DNA from: an uncultured Caulobacterales bacterium
GTDB taxonomy: Bacteria > Pseudomonadota > Alphaproteobacteria > Caulobacterales > Maricaulaceae
NCBI GenBank assembly: GCA_938009235.1
Contig: CALLIK010000002.1
Span: 147,258 to 211,257 of the forward strand
DNA length: 64,000 nt
Direction of reading: 5' to 3'
The translations under genes were made by a program, and so were the position numbers. Positions 1 to 9,352 of the stretch are shown one piece after another. Below the pieces are notes generated by a model. That model worked only from the letters and a program-made list of their open reading frames with translations. It did not search any database and was not told the origin of the DNA. How positions within the stretch are numbered: position 1 is the first letter of the stretch; each line of letters opens with the position of its first letter.

Positions 1-376
1 ATCGCACGCGCTCAGCTTGGCCTCGCTTCGCACCCGCAGGATTAGATCGACCTAACCGCGTGAAGGTCAACAGCGCCTCGCCATCAGTTGTGACAAGTGT
101 ACGTTCTGCTCCGCCAAAGCCATCCCGCGCAGGCCGTAAATCTATAGCGGACATATCAGCGCGTAAAATAGATCGAAATGCTGCCACATCTGATAGCTCT
201 GTTGAGGCTTCGTCTAGGCGGTCTTTGGCCGCAAAAGTCTGGAACATCGCGCCCATCGTGCCTGCGCTAATGAGAGAGAAAATAAACAGGGAAATCAAGA
301 CTTCAACCAATGTGAAGCCACATTGGTTAGGGTATGGGTGATTGGAATTTTTCTTAATGGGCTTTGTTATCTTCAT
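1..376 (-). CDS. gspJ: Type II secretion minor pseudopilin GspJ (partial, 3' end outside window)
   Basis: Start of a minor pseudopilin that sits in the tip complex of the type II secretion pseudopilus with GspI and GspK. The frame opens at an ATG overlapping the gspI stop (ATGA), so the two are translationally coupled. It has a basic leader of about 20 residues, the prepilin peptidase site G^FTLVE, and a hydrophobic helix (ISLFIFSLISAG). The periplasmic part then runs to the window edge without a stop. Position in the operon after gspI and the leader type fit GspJ. The sequence beyond residue 125 is not in the window, so the assignment rests on order and leader. Confidence 0.85.
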   Translation of the reverse strand, partial: MKITKPIKKNSNHPYPNQCGFTLVEVLISLFIFSLISAGTMGAMFQTFAAKDRLDEASTELSDVAAFRSILRADMSAIDLRPARDGFGGAERTLVTTDGEALLTFTRLGRSNPAGAKRGQAERVR

Positions 377-717
377 CGCGATAACCACGCACGGCGCGTT
401 ACAAAGAGGGCCTCATCTTGTGAGACACTTACCTCTAATTCAAACAATCCATCTTGGGCCGTTTTTGACGTCTCTACGCGCCAATCATATTTCTGTCCGC
501 CCGCAGATTCTTGGCCTGAGCGCATGCCGATTTTTGGTGTTAACATACGAGTACGAATGAGCTGATTATCGGCCACAACACTAGCGTAGGTTTTATTCGT
601 TAGGCGTTGCGTATGCGACACTGACTGTGCACCAGCGCCAGATAACCCAACAATCGCGAGAGAGAAAATCAGAAGCGCCGCCATGACTTCGACGAGTGTA
701 AAGCCCGCGTCCTTCAT
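373..717 (-). CDS. gspI: Type II secretion minor pseudopilin GspI
   Basis: Minor pseudopilin of 114 residues, the usual GspI size. A very short leader (MKDAG) precedes the prepilin peptidase site G^FTLVE. A hydrophobic alpha helix (MAALLIFSLAIVGLSGAG) and a small soluble domain follow. GspI is processed by the prepilin peptidase GspO and nucleates the tip complex with GspJ and GspK in the inner membrane. It overlaps gspH upstream and gspJ downstream by four bases each (ATGA), indicating one tightly coupled operon. Confidence 0.9.
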   Translation of the reverse strand: MKDAGFTLVEVMAALLIFSLAIVGLSGAGAQSVSHTQRLTNKTYASVVADNQLIRTRMLTPKIGMRSGQESAGGQKYDWRVETSKTAQDGLFELEVSVSQDEALFVTRRAWLSR

Positions 718-1217
718 GGTTGAAGCTCAACATTTATTTTTCCGCGCATATCAGGTGACACAAGGAAGTTTTGATCACGCCCTGATAATGAGATCGTAAA
801 AGGCGTCACATTTCCAGTGGCATCCAGATGGATCAAAGGCACAAGCTCTTTTGTGGATGAGGCACGTGCCTTAAGGTCAATTTCTTGTCCTTCAATATCT
901 AGTCTGACGCTCAGAATATCAAGAAAATCACGACTCGTTTCGGAAATCCACTCCCCCTCATATCGGAAAAATTCAACGCCGCTGGCATTTAATTCAACGC
1001 CGCGGACCTTTCCGTCAATGACGCTTTCACGCGCGGCAAGGTTCAAGGTTGCCGCAAGTGTTCTCACTTCGACTTGCATCGGTGACGGCGGCTTTGGCAG
1101 GTTCAAAACAACCAAGCCCGCGGTCAGCCCCAACAAGGCCAAGACACACAAAACCTCGACAAGCGTAAAGCCTGCCTCTTTGAGTGTCTTAAATTTATTG
1201 CGTAGAGCTATTGCCAA
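714..1217 (-). CDS. gspH: Type II secretion minor pseudopilin GspH
   Basis: Pseudopilin of 167 residues with a 15-residue basic leader, the cleavage motif G^FTLVE at residues 16-21, and a hydrophobic helix (VLCVLALLGLTAGLVVLNL). A beta-rich periplasmic domain follows. Length and position between gspG and gspI fit GspH, which links the major pseudopilus shaft to the tip complex. The chosen start overlaps the end of gspG by 10 bases, compatible with re-initiation. GspH is the least conserved pseudopilin, so the call leans on operon order. Confidence 0.87.
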   Translation of the reverse strand: MAIALRNKFKTLKEAGFTLVEVLCVLALLGLTAGLVVLNLPKPPSPMQVEVRTLAATLNLAARESVIDGKVRGVELNASGVEFFRYEGEWISETSRDFLDILSVRLDIEGQEIDLKARASSTKELVPLIHLDATGNVTPFTISLSGRDQNFLVSPDMRGKINVELQP

Positions 1218-1645
1218 TTCCCGATATCCGCATTTTGCTCTTCTCCGCCCGGTTCGCCATCTGCGCCAAGGGAGTAAATATCAATCTGTGAATTTTCACC
1301 TGGATTGCGATACTCATATGGATTGCCCCAAGGATCGAGTGACATACGTTTGATATACCCCCCCTTACGGAAGGCGGCTTCATTCGCGCCTGCAGGTGCC
1401 GCTGTCAGCGCTTCAAGTCCCTGCTGTTCAGTTGGATATTGGTTCATATCAAGATAGAACATTTCCAACGCTGTCTCGATGTTGGCAATATCGCCTTTGG
1501 CTTTCTGGAGTTGAGCTTTGCCTTGAGCCGGCAAAACATTCAGCACGACGAACGTTGTCAGCAAGCCAATAATAACAAGCGTCACCATAACTTCGACAAG
1601 CGTAAAGCCATCTTCATTTTTTTTCATTTTCATTTTCATAGTCAT
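1208..1645 (-). CDS. gspG: Type II secretion major pseudopilin GspG
   Basis: Major pseudopilin that polymerises into the periplasmic pseudopilus driving secretion through the outer-membrane secretin. It is 145 residues, as typical. The lysine/methionine-rich leader ends at G^FTLVEVMVTLVIIGLL. The family hallmark region MNQYPTEQQGLEAL (about residues 70-83) and the calcium-loop segment LDPWGNPYEYRNPG are both visible, as is the Asp/Gly-rich C-terminus. It lies 9 bases after gspF. The repeated Met-Lys leader gives several possible starts; the first in the frame is used here. Confidence 0.95.
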   Translation of the reverse strand: MTMKMKMKKNEDGFTLVEVMVTLVIIGLLTTFVVLNVLPAQGKAQLQKAKGDIANIETALEMFYLDMNQYPTEQQGLEALTAAPAGANEAAFRKGGYIKRMSLDPWGNPYEYRNPGENSQIDIYSLGADGEPGGEEQNADIGNWQ

Positions 1646-1654
1646 ATCGCCTTT

Positions 1655-2881
1655 TTAATACGCCAGCGTGTTAAGTTGTAAGATCGGAAGGAAGATAGCC
1701 GCGACGACCAATAGAACAACGCCCGCCAACAGTATGATAATTGCAGGTTCTAAAAGTGTTAGGAAGACTGTGGTTTGCGCATTAAATTCATCTTCCAAGT
1801 AGTCTGCGGACTTTGCAAACATTTTGCCCATATCGCCTGACGCTTCGCCGCCCATCACCATTTGTGTCACGAGCGGCGGAAAAACGCCTGTCTCTTTGAG
1901 GGCAGCTGACATGGGCGCGCCAGACCGAACGCGTTCAACTGCGCCCGTCATGGCATCGCGCATGACAACATTCCGAAGCGTATGCTGCGCCGTTTCCATC
2001 GCCGCTAATGCAGGCGTGCCTGCGCTCACCAAACCTGCCATTGTGCGCGAAAAACGCGCTGCATTGACGTCGCGATGCAAACGACCTGTCATCGGAACAC
2101 GCAGTTTAAAGCCATCCCAACGTCGCCGCGTGAACGGGTTTTTTAGGGCGAATCTCGCGCCCACAAACAATGCAATAATCGCAATAAAAAGGAATAGACC
2201 ATAAGCTTGTAGAAACTCGGACAACCAAATCGTGGCACGGGTCAGGGGCGGTAAGTCCTGACCGAACGTTTCGAATTGTTCGACCACTTTCGGGACAACG
2301 AAAATCATCAACACAACAATGACAATTAAAGCCACCGCCGACAAAACCATCGGATAGGCCGTCGCCCCTGCGATTTTACGGCGGATCGCCTGAGCGGCTT
2401 CGAGGTCATCTGCGAGGCGCAAGAGAACCGCAGGTAATTGCCCCGACGTTTCGCCCGACGCGACCATTGCCGTATAGAGATCAGAGAAAGCCTGCGGCTG
2501 ACTGCGCATCGCTTGCGAGAGCGTCGCACCTTCGGTGACTTGAGATCGGATAGAGAGTAGCACGCCCTTCATGGCTGATTTTTCGAACTGTAACGCCGTG
2601 ACGCGCAAAGCATCTTCAATCGGAGTCGCCGCATCTATCAAAATCGCGAGTTGCCGTGTGGCGCGGGTCAGCTCTTTATGTTTGATTTTCCCCGAGCCGA
2701 ATTTATTCGACGCTGAAATTTCGCCAGCTTTGACGCCTTTTTTTCGTGAACGGCTCAGATCAAGTGGCGTAAGCGCCCGCCCACGTAAAACATCACGGGC
2801 TTCGCGGGCACTCGCTGCCATGAGCGTTCCAGAGCGTTTAACGCCGCCCGCGTCAATCGCGTTATAATCGAAAGCGTCCAA
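1655..2881 (-). CDS. gspF: Type II secretion inner-membrane platform protein GspF
   Basis: Polytopic platform protein (408 residues) of the type II secretion inner-membrane complex, thought to couple the GspE ATPase to pseudopilus assembly. It has the family layout of two repeated cytoplasmic GspF domains (roughly residues 70-190 and 275-395), with membrane segments near 170-200, 220-250 and at the C-terminus (FLTLLEPAIIILLAGVVLLV). Conserved motifs such as TRQLAILIDA, PLVTQMVMGGEASG and TLLEPAII are present. It starts 3 bases after gspE. Confidence 0.95.
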   Translation of the reverse strand: MDAFDYNAIDAGGVKRSGTLMAASAREARDVLRGRALTPLDLSRSRKKGVKAGEISASNKFGSGKIKHKELTRATRQLAILIDAATPIEDALRVTALQFEKSAMKGVLLSIRSQVTEGATLSQAMRSQPQAFSDLYTAMVASGETSGQLPAVLLRLADDLEAAQAIRRKIAGATAYPMVLSAVALIVIVVLMIFVVPKVVEQFETFGQDLPPLTRATIWLSEFLQAYGLFLFIAIIALFVGARFALKNPFTRRRWDGFKLRVPMTGRLHRDVNAARFSRTMAGLVSAGTPALAAMETAQHTLRNVVMRDAMTGAVERVRSGAPMSAALKETGVFPPLVTQMVMGGEASGDMGKMFAKSADYLEDEFNAQTTVFLTLLEPAIIILLAGVVLLVVAAIFLPILQLNTLAY

Positions 2882-2884
2882 GGT

Positions 2885-4390
2885 TTAAATTGCCTCTGCA
2901 GAATGCGCCGAGCAGACACGGAGGACTTCTTCAGAACTGGTCTCGCCCGCCAAAATAGCGTCAGCACCGCTTTGCAAAAGCGTCTTTCTAGATTTGAACG
3001 CATAAGCGGCCATGTCAGTTTCTGACGCACCATCATGAATCATCTGGCGAAGCGTGTCATCATTGATGACCATTTCGTACAGGCCTACTCGTTTTTGATA
3101 TCCAATATTCTGGCACTGCATACATCCGGTTGGTTTATGGAATGTTGCGCCAAATTTGACGCCAAGCTCTGTGCATTCCGACGCCGTTGGTTCATATGGA
3201 GTTTTACAATGATCACACAATCTTCGAACCAAACGTTGCGCCACGAGCGCCGTCACAGTTGAGGATAGCAAAAACGGCTCGACGCCCATATCCCGCAGAC
3301 GCGCAATCGCAGCCACGGCAGAATTTGTATGTACTGTCGAGAGAACCAAATGACCCGTCAGCGCGGCTTGGACGGCAATCTCGGCTGTCTCTGGGTCACG
3401 GATTTCGCCGACCATCACAACGTCAGGGTCTTGACGCAAAATAGCCCGAAGGCCCGCCGCAAAGCTCATCCCAACTTTATCGTTCACTTGAGTTTGCCCA
3501 ATTCCGTCAAGCGCATATTCAACAGGGTCTTCAACCGTCAACACATTACGTGTGCCGTCATTCAAACGAGAGAGCGCCCCATAAAGCGTCGTTGTCTTAC
3601 CTGAGCCCGTTGGACCTGTGACAAGAATAATACCATTCGGACGCGCTAACATCGCTTGGAAGTCCGTCAACATTTCGGCGTCCATACCCAACTCGGATAG
3701 GCCAATGCCTTGGCTATCTTTTTCCAAAATCCGCATCACTAGACGCTCGCCGTGACGCGCGGGCAATGTCGAGACCCGCACATCAATTTGGCGCTCGCCA
3801 AGATTAAAGGAGAAACGTCCATCCTGCGGGACACGTTTATTGGCAATATCCAAACGCGCCATAACTTTCACGCGGCTGACCAGTACAGATGCGAGCCGCG
3901 CGGGCAGCGATAATTTTTCCGTCAATGATCCATCAATGCGGAACCGCACAGATAGGCGTTCCTCATATGGCTCAACGTGAATGTCTGAGGCGCGGGAGCG
4001 AATGGCTTCCTGCAAGATGCCATTGATCAAGCGGATAACAGGTGCATCATCTGCATCGTCCAAAAGGTCAGACGTTTTCGGCAAACCCGACGCAAGTTGG
4101 GATAAGTCCTCTGGGTCGCCAATGGCCGCGTCGGCGGAACTGTTCAAATCAGATTGCGCATAAGTTTTCGAAATCAAATTGGAAAATGCTGTTGCATCCA
4201 TAGCCTCGGGACGAATGGGCCGACCAAACACGCGGCGGGCTTCAAGTAACGCCTCGCGCGCAACACCGGGGCGATGCGCTAAAACGGGAATGCCCTCATC
4301 CCCTTCGGTCACGACGATGCCATGAAGGCGCGCGAAGGCGTAAGACAATGGCGGCGCAGATGACGCAATGACAAGTGTTTCAGTTTCCAT
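2885..4390 (-). CDS. gspE: Type II secretion ATPase GspE
   Basis: Cytoplasmic hexameric ATPase powering pseudopilus assembly. Visible elements are the Walker A GPTGSGKTTT, the aspartate box TVEDPVEY, the Walker B region DPDVVMVGEIRD and the histidine box LVLSTVHTN. The CxxC...CxxC zinc loop (CDHC and CMQC) typical of GspE is also present. The start at METETL gives 501 residues; an in-frame ATG 54 bases further upstream is possible but less family-like. It is the first gene of the minus-strand operon. gspC and gspD are not upstream, since the neighbour there is divergent. Confidence 0.95.
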   Translation of the reverse strand: METETLVIASSAPPLSYAFARLHGIVVTEGDEGIPVLAHRPGVAREALLEARRVFGRPIRPEAMDATAFSNLISKTYAQSDLNSSADAAIGDPEDLSQLASGLPKTSDLLDDADDAPVIRLINGILQEAIRSRASDIHVEPYEERLSVRFRIDGSLTEKLSLPARLASVLVSRVKVMARLDIANKRVPQDGRFSFNLGERQIDVRVSTLPARHGERLVMRILEKDSQGIGLSELGMDAEMLTDFQAMLARPNGIILVTGPTGSGKTTTLYGALSRLNDGTRNVLTVEDPVEYALDGIGQTQVNDKVGMSFAAGLRAILRQDPDVVMVGEIRDPETAEIAVQAALTGHLVLSTVHTNSAVAAIARLRDMGVEPFLLSSTVTALVAQRLVRRLCDHCKTPYEPTASECTELGVKFGATFHKPTGCMQCQNIGYQKRVGLYEMVINDDTLRQMIHDGASETDMAAYAFKSRKTLLQSGADAILAGETSSEEVLRVCSAHSAEAI

Positions 4391-4586
4391 GTTAGCATAG
4401 CCTAGCGCGTTGACTGCGCGCTGGGAAGCCGCTGCGCATGACAAATCAGAGACATTAAGTCTCTTTCTGTGTTTTAATCACCCAAGGCTTACTTTATCGT
4501 TAATCGATATTAATTGTTGTTTTGCGATATGGAGCATGCTTAGACAGAAGCCACACTACACATCCATTTGTGTTCGGGGGAATGCC

Positions 4587-5501
4587 ATGTTGTCGATTAA
4601 AAATATCTCTAAGAGTTTTGGGAACGTTCACGCGCTCAAAGATATCTCGCTTGATCTAAAGCCAGGTCTGTTCGGATTACTGGGCCCAAACGGTGCGGGT
4701 AAATCCACACTCATGCGAACATTGGCAACGCTACAAAATGCGGACACTGGTTCCATCACGCTTAATGGCGTTGATATCCAAGCCAATCCAAACGCTATGC
4801 GATCTACCCTCGGCTATTTGCCTCAAGATTTCGGCGTCTACCCCCGCATGAGCGCGAAAGCCTTATTGGATCATATCGCTATCTTGAAAGGCGTCGAGCC
4901 GAAAAAAGAACGCGAGGCGCAAATTTTGTCTCTGTTAAAAAATGTCAATTTATTGAAACATAGTTCTGCGAATGTCTCGACCTATTCTGGCGGCATGCGT
5001 CAACGCTTTGGCGTGGCTCAAGCCATGTTGGGTGACCCAAAAGTCCTCATCGTTGATGAGCCAACAGCGGGTCTTGATCCGTTTGAGCGTCAACGCTTCC
5101 TCGACCTTCTCTCCGAAGCGGGCGAAGACAAAGTCATCATTCTCTCAACTCATATTGTAGAAGATGTTCGCGATCTCTGTTCTGACATGGCGATCATGGG
5201 CGCAGGTCAATTGATTGCGCGCGGCGCACCCGAAAACTTTATCAAGACAATTGATGGACGCGTCTGGCGCAATGTCATGGATAAAGCCGAAGCCGAAAAG
5301 TTCGTAAATGTTGCAGGCTTTCTCAACAAACGTCAAAAGCGCGGCCAAACTGAAGTCTCCATGCTCGGCCTAGATTTCAACGACACCCCTCCAGCACCAG
5401 GCTTCACTAAAGTTGAGGTCAATCTTGAAGATGCCTATTTTGCCTTCCTGAATGGCCATGTGAAACAGTCCGCATTGGGAGGCACCATGTATGTTGCGTA
5501 A
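4587..5501 (+). CDS. ABC transporter ATP-binding protein of an ABC-2 type system
   Basis: Nucleotide-binding subunit (304 residues) with Walker A GPNGAGKST, the Q-loop segment YLPQDFGVYP, the signature SGGMRQR, Walker B VLIVDEPTAGLDP and the switch histidine in STHIVED. The start is the ATG preceded by GGGGG at 4576-4580; an earlier in-frame ATG overlaps the gspE start region and lacks this site. It ends 11 bases inside the next gene, so it is coupled to the permease-peptidase fusion, its evident membrane partner. The substrate cannot be read from the sequence. Confidence 0.9.
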   Translation: MLSIKNISKSFGNVHALKDISLDLKPGLFGLLGPNGAGKSTLMRTLATLQNADTGSITLNGVDIQANPNAMRSTLGYLPQDFGVYPRMSAKALLDHIAILKGVEPKKEREAQILSLLKNVNLLKHSSANVSTYSGGMRQRFGVAQAMLGDPKVLIVDEPTAGLDPFERQRFLDLLSEAGEDKVIILSTHIVEDVRDLCSDMAIMGAGQLIARGAPENFIKTIDGRVWRNVMDKAEAEKFVNVAGFLNKRQKRGQTEVSMLGLDFNDTPPAPGFTKVEVNLEDAYFAFLNGHVKQSALGGTMYVA

Positions 5502-8500
5502 GCTCCTAAAATTCGAACTCGCCTTTCAAATTAAATCTGTTGGGTTTTGGCTCAGCGTTCTCGTGATGCTCGGACTTGGATTACTTTTCACTACAGATTC
5601 TGGGAGCATTTCAGCGAGTGGTGGCGCCAAGGTTAAAATGAACGGCGCACTACCAATTGCCCTGACGCTGTCTGGCCTTTCCCTGGCTTGTATATTTTTC
5701 GGCGCGGTTTTTGTCGTAAATAGCGTGCTGCGGGATGACACATTCAAATCTGTTGAAGTCATTCATGCAACACCCGTCAAAACCTCGGATATGCTTATAT
5801 CGCGCATGTTAGCGGCATGGTTAGCTGTGACGCTGTGCCTGTCCGCAGCCGCCATCTCAATGATGGCTGGCAAATTCATGCCTTGGGCAGACCCCGAAGT
5901 CTTCGGCCCTATTAACGTTCTGAATTACCTACAGCCTCTGGTCCTCTTTATAGCGGTCAACGCACTCTTCATCACAGCCATTTTCACAACGATTGCAGTT
6001 ATGACCCGCGACAAAGCGATGGTCTATGTTAGCGCAGTTGGCCTGCTGATCCTCTATTTTGCAGCAACCGCATTAGGCGGTGACAATGCTCCCGATTGGT
6101 ACGGCCCTATGGTTGACCCGTTTGGAACATCTGCCTTAGCAGAAGCGACACAGTTCTGGCCTGCCGCAGAGCAGAACACGCGCTTTGCGCCTATCACTGG
6201 TTACATCGGTTTAAACCGCCTGATTTGGGGTGGCTTCGGGTTGGGGCTATTTGCTTTATCTTTCATCAAATCGAAGCGAGGCATTGTTAAACGCCGCGTG
6301 CGCAAAAATAAATTCGCAGATGCCGTCGAAACAAAAGACATCGAACTCTATCCTATCACACCAAAATTGGGTTTCTCGCATGACTTCAAAAACTTTGGCT
6401 TGCGCCTGAAACACGAATATCTTCGCACCATCAAGTCGACGCCCTTCGTGATCATGATGGGCATTTTCATCGCGCTGTTCGGGCTTGTCCTATGGGCCAG
6501 TCAAGTGGCGATCCCAGACCCGGTCATCCCAACATCGAGCTTTATAGTTCAGCTTGTTCTGAACTCACTCGCGATTCCCGTTCTGATCGTGATGGTCTTT
6601 TTTGGCGGTGATATAATTTGGCGCGAAAAAACGGTGGGTATCAATGAAATTTTAGATGCGACGCCAGTCAGTAACTCAAGCTTACTTGGGGCTAAATGGG
6701 GTGCGCTCACGCTCGTGCTTTTCACAATGATTCTAGTTGGGATTATATTTGGAATGACGGCGCAAGCCATCATGAGCGGCGGGGAGGTCGCCGTAAACCC
6801 AATGATTTATTTCAAAACAGGCCTTCTGGCTTTTGGAGTCAGTTTCACCCTACAAGCTTTCCTCGTCATGTTCATTCAGAACTTCATGCCAAACCGCATC
6901 GTTGGCATGTTGGGCGCAGCCATGATCATCATTGGCTTCACATTCTTCATAGGTAAACTACCAATTTTCCATCCGTTGATGGATTATGGCAGCGTTAGCC
7001 CAGGCAGTCTGTCAGAAATGTCTGGCTACGCTGACTTATCACGTTTCAAAGCCTTTGGCCTGTATTGGGGCGCGCTAGCTTTGACGCTCGCAGTCGCTTC
7101 AATCTGGCTCTACCCCCGCGGCCTGCAAACTAGCATCTTCGCACGGTCTCGCCGCATCCGGAGTGCCATCACGCTGCCAACGACCACGCTCGCAGTCCTT
7201 GGACTGGCGGGCTTCATCAGCATGGGCGTGTCCATTCAAGGTGCCTATGAAGACGGCGAATACCGCAACAAGACCCAACGCGAGAAGCGCTCTGTTGCCT
7301 ATGAAAACCTCGTCAAACCTCACGAAAACGACCCGCAACCCAATGTCACGGCTGTGAAGGCCGACGTTCAATTCTATCCAGACAATCGCGATGCGCTTGC
7401 ATCAGGGACGCTCACGTTGGTGAACCCACATGACACAGCTTTGACCCAGTTTTTCCTGCGCCCTGCCGTGGCTCATGAGGAAGACATCCGTAAATTAGAT
7501 GTCATTGGCGCGACACGCGTCACCGAAGGCGAATTGGCCGAAGGTCTGGAAGACTACAGCACTCAAATTTTCAAATTCGATACGCCGCTTGCGCCTGGCG
7601 CAACCACAACAGTGGAATTTGAAACCTATTTTCATGCACCAAAATTAGGAGACGGCGGCGTTGTTGTCGACAGTGGCACATTTGTAGATAATGGACGCGT
7701 TATACCAGGAATAGGTATTGCGAGAAATTACATGCAAAACCCTGACACGCGCCGTAAATATGATCTTCCCGAAGCCGAACATCTCCCTGTGCGCACAAAT
7801 AAGGACGCGCGTGGAAGAAACTTCTTTGACCCGCATTCTCACTATATCGACTTTGAGGCGACCGTCTGTACGGACCTTGACCAGATCGGTATTGCGCCGG
7901 GTGAGCTGCTTCGGACCTATGAAACGGACGGGCGCTCTTGCCGTGATTATAAAGCCGTTCGCCCTATCGCGAACTTCTACAGCTTCCTGTCTGGCGATTA
8001 TGTCGTCGCCACAGATGAGTGGACCGCGCCAGATGGCACAGTCATTCCGCTCGAGATTTTCTACTATGCTGCGCATGATTATAATGTGCCGCTGATGATG
8101 GAAGCGATGAAGGATAGCTTCAAGACGTTCACACGTGAATTTGGCCCTTACCAATATTCGCAACTGCGGATCGTCGAATTTCCCTACCGGAGCTTCGCTC
8201 AGTCCTTTGCGGGCACAGTGCCCTTCTCCGAGAATATCGGCTTTATGCGCGACCCTGGTGATCCAGAGGATAATAAGAGTGTCGATCTGGCGACCTATGT
8301 GACCATGCATGAAATTGGGCATCAATGGTTTGGGCATCAAATCTTTCCCGCCATGACAGTCGGCTTTAACGTCCTCTCAGAAGGTCTCACAGAGAACGCC
8401 GCCATGACAGCTTATGAGGAAGAACTCGGCTGGCAGAAAGCGCGCCGTCTTTTAGAGCAACGCGCCATTCAATCTTATCTGATGTCTCGGACACGTGATA

Positions 8501-9177
8501 AGGATGACGAGCCACCGCTCGCCAAAGCCGAAGGCCAAAGTTATCTGGATTACAACAAAGCCAGCTGGGTATTTTGGGGCCTCAAGCAATATATGGGCGA
8601 GGCCATAATGCAGGACGCGATCCAACACTTCGTTGTGGATTACGGTCTCAAAGGCGCGCCATATCCGACAACCCTAGAGTTGACGGACTATCTCCGCGAG
8701 GCCGCAGGTCCAGACTATGATCAGTTGATCACAGATTACTGGGATCGCATCACCTTCTGGGACCTTGGCTTCGCGCCAGGCACAGAGCCAGAGATCACGC
8801 CAAATGCCGACGGCGGATATGACGTCACTGTTCAGATCAAAGTCGACAAATTGATCGCCTCTGAAGAAGACGGCAAGGAAACTTCCGTCGCAGAGATGGA
8901 CAACGAAGGTCTGAACGAATGGATCGAAATTGGCCTCTACACGACTGACCCCGAGGAGACATTCGGCGATGAGTGGGACGCATTAGAACGCGTGCGCGTC
9001 ACCGATGAAAACTCCAGTGCCATTGAAGGCGACGATGAAACTGCGCGAACATATTCCGTCACGATTACGGTCGACAAAGCCCCTGCTTACGTCCTCATTG
9101 ATCCACGGCGTTTGTTGATCGAACGCAATGTTGGCGATAATGTTCAGAAAATTGATGGCTCGCGCGCTGAGAAATAG
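5491..9177 (+). CDS. ABC-2 permease fused to M1-family metallopeptidase domain
   Basis: Giant membrane protein of 1228 residues. The N-terminal half holds two blocks of membrane segments (about residues 15-270 and 320-590), typical of ABC-2 permeases. The C-terminal half (about 620-1200) is an M1 aminopeptidase-like domain with HEIGH at residues 940-944 and the third zinc ligand Glu at 964 (SEGLTEN), i.e. HExxH-x19-E. The GAMEN exopeptidase motif is replaced by PFSENIGF. Family knowledge: permease/M1 fusions partnered with an ABC ATPase occur in several Gram-negative groups. The peptidase part probably faces the periplasm (inference). Confidence 0.85.
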   Translation: MLRKLLKFELAFQIKSVGFWLSVLVMLGLGLLFTTDSGSISASGGAKVKMNGALPIALTLSGLSLACIFFGAVFVVNSVLRDDTFKSVEVIHATPVKTSDMLISRMLAAWLAVTLCLSAAAISMMAGKFMPWADPEVFGPINVLNYLQPLVLFIAVNALFITAIFTTIAVMTRDKAMVYVSAVGLLILYFAATALGGDNAPDWYGPMVDPFGTSALAEATQFWPAAEQNTRFAPITGYIGLNRLIWGGFGLGLFALSFIKSKRGIVKRRVRKNKFADAVETKDIELYPITPKLGFSHDFKNFGLRLKHEYLRTIKSTPFVIMMGIFIALFGLVLWASQVAIPDPVIPTSSFIVQLVLNSLAIPVLIVMVFFGGDIIWREKTVGINEILDATPVSNSSLLGAKWGALTLVLFTMILVGIIFGMTAQAIMSGGEVAVNPMIYFKTGLLAFGVSFTLQAFLVMFIQNFMPNRIVGMLGAAMIIIGFTFFIGKLPIFHPLMDYGSVSPGSLSEMSGYADLSRFKAFGLYWGALALTLAVASIWLYPRGLQTSIFARSRRIRSAITLPTTTLAVLGLAGFISMGVSIQGAYEDGEYRNKTQREKRSVAYENLVKPHENDPQPNVTAVKADVQFYPDNRDALASGTLTLVNPHDTALTQFFLRPAVAHEEDIRKLDVIGATRVTEGELAEGLEDYSTQIFKFDTPLAPGATTTVEFETYFHAPKLGDGGVVVDSGTFVDNGRVIPGIGIARNYMQNPDTRRKYDLPEAEHLPVRTNKDARGRNFFDPHSHYIDFEATVCTDLDQIGIAPGELLRTYETDGRSCRDYKAVRPIANFYSFLSGDYVVATDEWTAPDGTVIPLEIFYYAAHDYNVPLMMEAMKDSFKTFTREFGPYQYSQLRIVEFPYRSFAQSFAGTVPFSENIGFMRDPGDPEDNKSVDLATYVTMHEIGHQWFGHQIFPAMTVGFNVLSEGLTENAAMTAYEEELGWQKARRLLEQRAIQSYLMSRTRDKDDEPPLAKAEGQSYLDYNKASWVFWGLKQYMGEAIMQDAIQHFVVDYGLKGAPYPTTLELTDYLREAAGPDYDQLITDYWDRITFWDLGFAPGTEPEITPNADGGYDVTVQIKVDKLIASEEDGKETSVAEMDNEGLNEWIEIGLYTTDPEETFGDEWDALERVRVTDENSSAIEGDDETARTYSVTITVDKAPAYVLIDPRRLLIERNVGDNVQKIDGSRAEK

Positions 9178-9204
9178 GCACCTACATTCATCTTAAACCC
9201 TTCG

Positions 9205-9239
9205 CAGCCGCTTCATTTGGAGCGGCTGTTTTCGTTTTA
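9205..9239 (+). terminator. Rho-independent terminator after the ABC/M1 operon
   Basis: Perfect 8-bp stem CAGCCGCT / AGCGGCTG (9205-9212 with 9221-9228), an 8-base loop, then the T-rich run TTTTCGTTTT. It lies 28 bases after the stop of the permease-peptidase gene. Confidence 0.85.
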
Positions 9240-9352
9240 ATCCCTTGTTTCCCCTCACTCTCTAATAGCTCTTTCCCTGACTCCTGCGGCTTGCCCAGTT
9301 GCGCCTGCCCTGATAAGGCCCGCGCGACGTCACGATGCGAAGGAGCCGACCC

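Noticed and set aside
4500..4516. TTAA-N6-TTAA resembling a CtrA box upstream of the ABC operon
   Set aside because: The spacer is 6 rather than 7 bases and such AT-rich pairs arise by chance; no supporting second site.
7645..8340. Long antisense frame (231 codons) within the M1 domain
   Set aside because: Shadow of the strongly supported peptidase gene; no family features.
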